The notes under the pieces are model-generated. The model was not told the DNA's origin, did no database searches, and saw only the letters and a program-made list of their open reading frames with translations. Source: Haplosporangium gracile (lineage: Eukaryota > Mortierellomycota > Mortierellomycetes > Mortierellales > Mortierellaceae). From it: a stretch of 31,108 nucleotides of DNA. Both the position numbers and the translations under genes were made by a program. Location of the stretch: contig JAAAUF010000471.1 of NCBI GenBank assembly GCA_015499985.1, positions 456 through 31,563 on the forward strand. The letters are read 5' to 3'. Shown one piece after another: positions 23,653 through 31,108 of this stretch (positions within the stretch are counted from its first letter, which is position 1; each line of letters begins with the position of its first letter).

Positions 23653-24882
23653 AGGTATGGCGATATCATTTGCGATCCTTGTCGGCATCCTCTCTCGCCA
23701 TTCCAAGACGATCTCCATTTCGTTTCGGCACTCGTCGCCATTGTAGAAAATCCTTCTCGCGTCAATACAGCAAGCATCCTTCCTTTTCAGAATTAATACT
23801 AATTTTTTGCCCATGAGGTTGAAAGAGCAGCAGCAACATGCATTCATACAAATGCTTGCATTTTGGACGGAAACTGAGGTATGGGGTTTGGTTGGGTGAG
23901 CAAAGTTCAAAACGAATGAGACCCCTTGTCTTTTGCCACATGGAGATGACGGACGGGACGGGACAAAAGGGGGGAGGACAGGGAGTAGAAAAGTAAAATA
24001 TTCATTGTAAACAAATTACGCGTTTAGGATCTAAGTAGGGAAGAGAGGGAACTGTGTGTGTGCTCTTTTCATTTGTTCCTCTTTCCTTCTCTCCTTGTTC
24101 CTCGCACACACACCCCTCCTCCCCTCATAACGCGCATGCCCCGTTTTGTTTTTGGCACCATTGTCGTCTTTTGTGTGTGTCAAGAAAGAACGATCAACCT
24201 CCCATCGAATAAGACCCTGTTGCCCTCCTATCCTTCCTTCCTTCTTTTTTCTTCCTTCTTCCCTCTTCCCTCTTCCCATTCACTCCCTACTTCGCCTCCC
24301 TCAACCCCCCTTCCTTCCTTCCTTCCTTCCTTCCTTCCTTCCTTCCTTCCTTCCTTCCTTCAATTCATCATCTTTCCGTTCTTCCCTGCTTCCTCTTCCC
24401 GTCTCCTTCCCTCCCTCCTCACCTTATTTATCTCGCTACCAGCGCCTAAGCACGACCGCCTGCTCTTTGAGACTTCAAGACTGCCTCTTTCCTGCTAACC
24501 CCTACTCTTATAAAAACAATTATTCACACGAGCAAGCAAGCACCAGCTCCTCTTTGTTGTTTCCTCCCCCACCCTCCGCTCCTTCTCCCCGTCTCCCCGA
24601 GCAAAAGGTCACACACAATCGTTGGCTTCTGCATCGACCCTTTTCTTTCCTTCTTCTTCCCGCTCCACTTCTTTCGGGAGCAGGACTCTGCTCTACTTTC
24701 TGCTTGCCCTCCTTTCTCCCTTGTTTGTTTTATTGCTGTCTAGTCTTTCCATATGCTCGGTGCGTCTTCCTTACTCCCTCACTTCCTCCATCCCTGACCC
24801 TACCTAACCTGCTGCTTCTCAATTGCAACTTTGCCTTCCTTTCTTTTCCATCACATCGACATCATTCAACCTGGAGCGTGAA
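23653..24882. other. Spacer and C/T-rich leader of the kinase-like gene
   Basis: No gene is supported. 23640-24030 should hold the 3' end of the preceding gene. From about 24050 to 24880 the + strand is strongly pyrimidine-rich, including a (TTCC)13 run at 24309-24361, and probably serves as promoter/5' UTR. ORFs here are Pro/Ser/Leu low-complexity readings of this composition. Confidence 0.45.
24309..24361 (+). repeat. (TTCC)13 microsatellite
   Basis: An uninterrupted tetranucleotide run inside the pyrimidine-rich leader, about 520 nt upstream of the kinase-like start codon. Confidence 0.95.
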
Positions 24883-27800
24883 ATGACCCCACGGACAGCG
24901 GAGGAGAGCATCCAAGAACAACGACTACAGCTACAACCCCCTCACTCCGAATGCATACAGAGACAACAATATACACACAAACAGCAACAGCCGCCGCAGG
25001 AGCGAGGGTGGCGACATCAACTATCGTCATATCCCTTCTCTCACCGATCATTATTGCGACCGCGTCACCTAGGCTCACCTCGTCGGCGACAGAGCCAGGT
25101 TCACTCAAAGGCGAATCAGAGGGAGGACAATAAATCTATCAAGAGTAGCAAGACTAAAGGAGGATACCTTCAATGCTCCATGACCCTTTTGAAGAATACA
25201 CGGTGCAAGGAGATGCAGGAAAAAGAATTTGATTACGACAAGCAACCCCTTCAGGAAAATGGTGAGATGATTAAGAACAGTAGTACAACGGAAGGAGTCC
25301 GACCTCCTGGCAACCTTTGTTTGGACTCACCCTCAAGCTCCTTCCAAACAGCTACACCTCCGTCCTCCAAACAACCATGCGCGATCGAAATTCCTGTTGT
25401 TCGATTCGAGGTACTTGAACGTCTTGGATATGGGTAAGTTTTTTCATACCCTCCAGTACCTCTTTTTTTTTTTTTTTTTTTTTTTCATTTTTTTATTACA
25501 ATTCTTATTAAAATTTTTTTTTTTTTTTTTTTTTTTATCACACTAGTCGCCTTCTGTCACGCGCAATTTTTTTTTCTCGTCTGCTTTGTCAACCCCCAAC
25601 ACGCATGCATGATATGCATATACCAACAGAAGAAAAAAGAGACACGGTCCATTCGCGCATACAACTGCCCAGCGTTCTCTTCACTCTTTTGTGCGTTCAC
25701 ACCCTGTACCAAACCAACTGCCTCTATCCCGCCTATTTTGTGTTACTTATCTGTTGTAAAGGTCGCAATAGGCAGCATGACCCATACTTTCTTGACAGTG
25801 TTGCAAAGCTTGGTTTTTTTTTGTCAATTTGCTTACTTACCCCTTCCTTGGATGATAGCTCAAGCGGGTCGTCAGTGTTCAAGGCAAGAGATCGATGGGA
25901 TAACCACAACACTGTGGCCATCAAGAAGATCCCCCTTGCAACCTTAACCGACTCTTTCTCGCTCACCAAGGATTACGAGATGCCACAAGAAGAAATCGAC
26001 TATTTTGTCAGTTGGATTGTGGATCATTATGGCGATCGTAATGCGTCGTTCGTCAACCCCACGCGCGATGACTCTGCCTTCGCTTTCAACGACAATGACA
26101 GCGTCAGCGACAACGACAGTTCAAGCATCAATCAAGGATCAACCGATGTTCAACAAAGACGGCCATCATTTAACAAGGAGAATACAAGAGGATTGAAGCA
26201 GGTGGTCAAGAGTTTAGGATGCCTTCGAAACGATACCGAATTGTGGGTAAGCAAACACCTCTTGTTTCTCGACCATTGGTTTGTGCAACTAGATTTATCT
26301 AACAATGTAGTGCGTATTCATAACTCGCCTTTTGTGTCACATAACTACCTTTTCACTCAGAACCAAGTTTTTTCTTTCCACTGATGATTGCTTTGCATGC
26401 CTCTGCATCCAGATAGCTCTCGAATTATGTGCCGGAGGTTCGGTGGCAGACCTCATTCGACTATCGGATGGACCAATGACGGAACCGGAGATTGGTTGGA
26501 TCATGGGCCAAACTCTCCTTGGGCTTGCGTACCTTCATAGCAAAGACCATGTCCATGGTGACATTAAAGCAAGGTATTCAAGGGTGACAAAACGCGTCTG
26601 GAATTAATTGCAATGAAAACCAATAACACTCACAACTCTATATTTCTATCATATGTCTAAACTGGTAGCAATATCTTGTTGACACTGGATGGACACGTTA
26701 AATTAGGAGGATCCGGCGCAATAATGTCACACAAGGAAGGCGCTGGAGAGCGAAAGCGTCGACGTCGATCATTGACAATGTCCGAGTTCCCAGCCAGTTG
26801 GCTTGCGCCAGAATCGACTTTTTCACCTCCGCCAACGCCTACTTCCCTCTCAGACAGCCACTCAAATTCGACACTTCTGCTGGTTGGAGACAAAATGAAT
26901 GATATGCAACACTATCGACTGCTGCATGCAATGCCTGGTGCGAGTGCAAAAGGCGATGTCTGGGCTCTGGGTGTAGCATGCATTGAACTCTCACAAGGTC
27001 GTCCTCCTCGACCAGAGACGCCCATTTTGGCTTCATATGGCGATTGGAGGTACACAACAACCCTTGGCAATATTGCCACAATAGCAGATGGGGTGTCGCC
27101 AGATACAAACAAGCCGAGTGGATGGTGTCTCCCAAGTGAGGCCTTGGAGGCTGTAGGTATGGGAATGTCAGAGAAGATGTGGATGTTTATTCGAAAGTGT
27201 TTGACTCCGGACCCTGAAGCACGACCATCCGTCCAGGATTTGCTGCAGGTAGGTTTCCCCACGCTGTGAACTAATTATTTTCAGCATGCAATATTGTACC
27301 TTCCGTACTTACGCCATTATCCTTTTTGTCCCTTGACTTCTGCAATGTTTTATTAGGATCCGTTTATTGCGCAACACGATGAGCTGAGCCAGGAGCTTCT
27401 ACTGAGAATAGGAAGCATGGTTGACTTTGTCAGCCAATGTGCATCTATCTCGGAAGGGCAAACCTTGGACAGTGCAAGAAGCGACAATGACTTAAACAGC
27501 ATTGCAACCATTCCAGGATCCACTCCATCATCCTCTGTCACTCTCTCACCATCCAAGGCCTCACATATGATCGACTTCAAGATGGATGAGACGGACTGGT
27601 TTATTCCTCGAATCCGTCCTCGTGTAGATTCAGTCTATGACGAATCTAGCTTCTTTGATGAGGCAGGAGTGCAACGTCCTATTGGCCCTCTCGAATCCGT
27701 TGGCCCTCTTGAGTTGGGCTCTTCTTTACTTCCAGGTATGTAACATACGACAATATGTCATTCTCAGATTTGGGCATCCTTGCTTTGCATTAATACTGAG

Positions 27801-28356
27801 TAGCATTTTAACTTCTCGGCAAACAAAACAAACAAAAATCACAAAAGTAGCCATGGACTGGAAACATCAGAGGATGAGTCATCCGAAGGTCATGCAGGCA
27901 TTGATGTGTGACCAGCCGAGATATCTCACATTCCGCCACTCGCGCTCGCCTTCTCTTGCGACCATTGTGGAAGACCAAATGGAGGAAGACGCCCTCTTTT
28001 GGTCCGATGATGAAGGCAATAGTGATGATGATAGCAATGCCGACGGCCACGACAATGATGCTGTTATTAGTACATCTCCGTTCCAACAGCAATATAGCCA
28101 ACAAGGCATGTACATGTTTTTTCAGGAGAGCCAGAGCCAGAGCCAGAACCAGCAACAACCTTGGACCCCAAAGCAAGATAAGGGAGACATGGAGACGGTT
28201 ACATATGCAACTTCTCAAGATACTCACGGCGCATATCTGGACAGCCTTTCGATTGAGCCCGGCTGCGGATTGCGAAGCATTGTCGAATATGACCTTCATA
28301 ATGCATCCTCACGTCTGGTGGTCCTTTACGAGATCCGTGAGAGTTGGCTGCAATAA
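24883..28356 (+). CDS. STE20/MST-like kinase-fold protein, probable pseudokinase (6 exons)
   Basis: Model: exons 24883-25433, 25859-26246, 26413-26573, 26669-27248, 27357-27735 and 27851-28356; 854 residues, all phases match. An N-terminal disordered region of about 170 residues rich in Gln, Arg and Ser precedes the kinase fold. The Gly loop is GYGSSGSSVF (182-191) and the beta-3 lysine is in VAIKK (about 206). The hinge region is LWIALELCAGGSVADLI (about 312-328). HGD replaces HRD (361-363) in HVHGDIKASNILL. GSG replaces DFG (381-383) in HVKLGGSG. The APE motif is intact (413-415), as is AKGDVWALG. The C-lobe ends CLTPDPEARPSVQDLLQDPFI. The overall pattern matches STE20/MST kinases, but the magnesium-binding Asp is missing. 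A long acidic insert sits between beta 3 and the hinge. The C-terminal 260 residues are disordered, with an acidic stretch. Scaffold function is inferred. Confidence 0.85.
25463..25536 (+). repeat. Two long poly-T tracts in the first intron of the kinase-like gene
   Basis: T23 at about 25463-25485 and T23 at about 25514-25536. Both lie in the 425-nt intron 25434-25858, the longest intron in the window. It interrupts the codon of the second glycine of the Gly loop. Confidence 0.9.
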
Positions 28357-28428
28357 TAAAATAATAAAATGCGGGAGAGGGGGGATTTTTTTTTTCTATT
28401 AGATTATGCTGTTGTACTATGTAAATGC

Positions 28429-31019
28429 TTATTGTTGGAGCTCAGGGATGTTGTAATAGAGGTCCAGGGACTCTGGGTTGACAAGTGTGCCCGAAGGAAC
28501 AATCGTTTGACCAGAGATAATTTTTTTCACGGCAATCTCCACCTTCTTGCCGTTAATTGTGTAGGGGATATCCTTGGTTTTGAGAATGAAGGCAGGTACA
28601 TGACGTGGGCTGAGTTGGTTGCGGATATGGGTCTTGATCCTGTTCACTAGGCCGGCATCCAAAGGGGCATCCAGCACTTGCTTGCCAACCTCTGTCGCTC
28701 CGGCATTGGCATTGGCATTGGCCTTTGCGGCCTCGGCTAAGGACGCCTTGTCGGTTCCTGCGACCTTGAGAAAAAGAACCACGCGCTCATCTGTGCCATC
28801 CTTGAACGTCTGACCCACACAAAGAGAGTCCTCGACCTCGGGGTAGGTGTCGACAATGTTGTAAATTTCGGCAGAACCAAATCGAACGCCGTTGGGGTTC
28901 AAGGTACCGTCGCTTCGTCCGAGCATGACAATGCCTCCAGTGTTGGGGTTGATCCAGACAAAGTCTCCATGATACCAGACTCCCTGATAGTTGTCAAAGT
29001 AGGCCGACTTGTACTTTTTGTTTTCGGGGTCATCCCAAAAGTAGACGGGCATGCAAGGGAAAAGACGGGAACAGACCAAATCGCCTGACTCGCCAAAGAC
29101 GGGCTTGAAAGGAGCAGTCCAGGCTTCAATCTTCATTCCAAGGGATCGGCACTGAATCTCACCGCGGTAGACAGGGAGAGCTGCATTGTGGGAAGCAAAG
29201 AGGGAGCAGATATCGGTGCCTCCAGTGATGGAACCCAGAAGAAGGTCCTTCTTGATGTGCTCGTAGACAAAGTCAAAGCTCTCAGGCTTGAGGGGCGAAC
29301 CGGTCGAGTAGATAGAATGAAGGTGCTTGAGGTCATGATGTTGGTTGGGCTTGTAGTCGGCATCTTGAATGGCCTGGATGTATTTGGCGCTGGTTCCAAA
29401 GGCGGTGACGTTCTCTTGTTCGACCAAGTCCCAGAGGGCCGATGGACCAGGCTTGAAGGGGGATCCGTCAAAGAGGACGATGGTGGCTCCGAGGGTAAGG
29501 CCAGAGACGAGCCAGTTCCACATCATCCATCCAGTGGTAGTGTATTGGAAGAGGATATCGGAGGAGGAGAGGTTGCCATGAAGGATATGTTCCTTCTTGT
29601 GTTGAAGAAGCATGCCTCCTGCAGAGTGGACGATGCACTTTGGCTTTCCTGTTGTTCCGGAGGAGAAAAGGATGTAGAGGGGGTGGTTGAAGGGTAGGGG
29701 TTCAAAATCAATGGACTCCTGCTCCTGTGGTGGAAGGCTGGAAGAGGCGGATGTAGAGAGTGATTCTCCGGAGGTGGCAAGGAATTCGGTCCAAGTGGAG
29801 CCCTTGTTGACGGAGGAGGCCACACAAGGTTGGGAAGGGACGAATGGGATGAGGATGACCTTCTCGACCATGTCGAGACCCTCGAGGACCTTGTTGAGTT
29901 TTTGGACATGATCGTGAGGGCGACCGTTGTAGACGACAGCATTGACGGAGAAGAGAAGCTTGGGCTTGATCTGGGAAAATCTATCGAGCACACCCTATGT
30001 ATAAGAAAAAGAAAGACAAGGATGGTGTTGCCGGGCTGGTTAGTCATATATAACGGTTAAATTGTGAAAGGGGGATTCGAATGGGCTGATCTTTGTCCGT
30101 CCACTGTCCCAACTTTAAAATGAATCGACACTTGGTTTGTCATTCGAGCGGGGGCATAAAAAAAAAGTAATAATAACTTGGGGGTGAGGATTGAGGTAGG
30201 AGGAAGGAAGGAAGGGGAGGAACAAAGGAAAGAAGGAAGGGGAGGAACAAAGGAAAGAAGGACAGAGGCAGACTCGAAAGGCTGGCTGGTCGACTGGAAT
30301 AAGGTGGAAAGATAGCCACGGATACACACGCATGGATCATGCCAGACATTATCACTTTCTCTCTTTCTCCCTTTTATATTCACGACATCCTCCATATATA
30401 TATCCCCCACTTACAATGGTTCCAAAATCAGGAGATGTGGAGCTCCAGATGGCTCCGATGGACGAGGCAGCCAGCATGGCGATGATGGCTTCAGGGCAAT
30501 TGGCGATGTATCCAGCAACACGGTCTCCCTTCACTACACCGGCCTTGCGCATGGCCTTGGCGCACTGACGGACACGACTGTAGAGATCGGCATAGGAGAT
30601 ACGCTGGGGTTTGGACTGGAGCTCACCCGTGGCGATGATGGCGGTCTTAGTCGGGTCCTTGCACCAAAGGGCATTTTCAGCAAAGTTGAGGCGTGCGGAG
30701 GGGAACCACGCTGGGAATGCATCCATGGGGAGGGATCCATTAACCACCTGTCATTCATTATTGGTTGGGGGGCAAATAGAAGAAAAATGTCAGTATTTTT
30801 TTTTTGGGTATCGGTTGTTTTGAATTTTATACTATCGTTTCCGCCTATCGGTCTGTTGTGGTCCTGATTCGGAATCCAATTGATGTCTAAAGAAAGGTTA
30901 GGGTTGACTTACAGGTCCAGAGGGAGGGATGGAGGAGACGACGTTGGTGTACTCCCAGACGGCGGACCAAAAGAGCTCGATCTCATCGACGGACCACTGC
31001 CAGAGATCGTTGTAGTTCT
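28429..31019 (-). CDS. AACS: Acetoacetyl-CoA synthetase, 5' end beyond the window
   Basis: Exons seen: 31019-30913, 30747-30415 and 29994-28429, in phase, about 668 residues. The human enzyme has 672, so only some 20-40 N-terminal residues lie beyond the edge. It activates acetoacetate with ATP and CoA in the cytosol to give acetoacetyl-CoA for sterol and fatty-acid synthesis. ANL-superfamily motifs are intact: YILFSSGTTGKPKCIVHSAG (ATP loop), YSTGSPL, GSITGGTDI, VWYHGDFVW, GRSDGTLNPNGVRFGSAEIY, and the acyl-adenylation lysine in TINGKKVEIAVKK. The N-terminal acetyl-CoA-synthetase-like part reads WQWSVDEIELFWSAVWEY, then FPSARLNFAENAL and AIWSSTSPDFG. An Ala/Asn-rich insertion (KANANANAG) lies near the C-terminus. 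The gene converges on the kinase-like gene 72 bp away. The 5'-most exon starts in phase with one missing base, so an upstream exon must exist. Confidence 0.93.
30216..30262 (+). repeat. 25-bp purine tandem repeat, about 1.9 copies, in AACS intron
   Basis: The unit begins ggaggaacaaaggaaagaag and recurs at 30241. It lies in the 420-nt intron 29995-30414 and is preceded by GGAAGGAAGG text. Confidence 0.85.
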
Positions 31020-31108
31020 CTAAAAAGAGTGAGCAAACAAAGGCATGTATGACAGATAAGTAAGGGTTGGAAAAAGAAGAAAAAAAAAAAGGGGGGGGGG
31101 GGGGGGAA
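31020..31108 (-). other. Truncated AACS intron ending in a poly-A/poly-G run
   Basis: On the minus strand a ...tttttag acceptor sits directly upstream of the exon at 31019, so this is intron sequence. The + strand ends in a run of at least ten A followed by about 16 G, which coincides with the window edge and may mark an assembly break. Confidence 0.6.

Noticed and set aside
24058..24882. Long Pro/Ser/Leu-rich frames on + before the kinase-like gene
   Set aside because: They come from TTCC and C/T repeats, overlap each other in different frames and show no domain; treated as promoter/leader.
29188..29697. 169-codon open frame on + opposite AACS
   Set aside because: It is the antisense shadow of strongly conserved AACS coding sequence.

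Overview
The window looks like nuclear DNA of a filamentous fungus, most probably an early-diverging lineage (Mucoromycota or Mortierellomycota; this placement is inference). Most genes are split by short GT...AG introns of about 80-200 nt with GTAAGT-like donors. There are no operons, and each gene has its own promoter. The proteins are typically fungal or eukaryotic: a NEDD4/Rsp5 HECT ligase, a concentrative nucleoside transporter, acetoacetyl-CoA synthetase, a three-KH RNA-binding protein and a STE20-type kinase-fold protein. Exon models below were assembled by hand by matching splice sites, reading phase and family similarity.

Layout. 178-931 (+) encodes a small SigF-like NTF2-fold protein. 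1346-2822 (+) encodes a zinc-dependent alcohol dehydrogenase. 2823-4936 holds a small membrane ORF and a damaged or unresolved Gly/Asn-rich gene on the minus strand. 4937-7039 (-) is an intronless Crz1-like C2H2 transcription factor. About 3.7 kb of apparently non-coding, pyrimidine-rich DNA follows. 10742-12119 (+) is a three-KH-domain RNA-binding protein. 12260-16049 (-) is an 11-exon RSP5/NEDD4 ubiquitin ligase. 16436-17156 (+) is a small DUF1294-like membrane protein. 17227-19197 (-) is a CNT nucleoside transporter. 19753-20958 (-) is a secreted Gln/Arg-rich orphan protein. 22630-23652 (+) is a His/Gln-rich orphan with an uncertain intron. 24883-28356 (+) is a STE20-like protein that lacks the DFG aspartate, a probable pseudokinase. 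28429-31019 (-) is acetoacetyl-CoA synthetase, cut at its 5' end by the window edge.

The genes do not form a cluster with one pathway. Three pairs converge closely: KH gene/RSP5 (140 bp apart), DUF1294/CNT (70 bp) and kinase-like/AACS (72 bp), so their 3' UTRs probably overlap or abut. RSP5 and the DUF1294 gene diverge from a 386-bp shared promoter. The C2H2 factor and the KH gene diverge across the 3.7-kb spacer. Simple repeats (CA, AAC, AAG, CT, TTCC, poly-T) are abundant in introns, UTRs and spacers.

The most notable item is the STE20/MST-like pseudokinase at 24883-28356. It keeps the beta-3 lysine and an APE motif but reads HGD in place of HRD and GSG in place of DFG. A long acidic insert sits where helix C should be, which recalls the scaffold role of STRAD-type pseudokinases. 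Other points worth checking are the C2H2 array split by a ~130-residue low-complexity insert, RSP5's catalytic cysteine codon interrupted by an intron, two genes with in-frame stops, and a secreted Q-rich orphan with a possible GPI tail.
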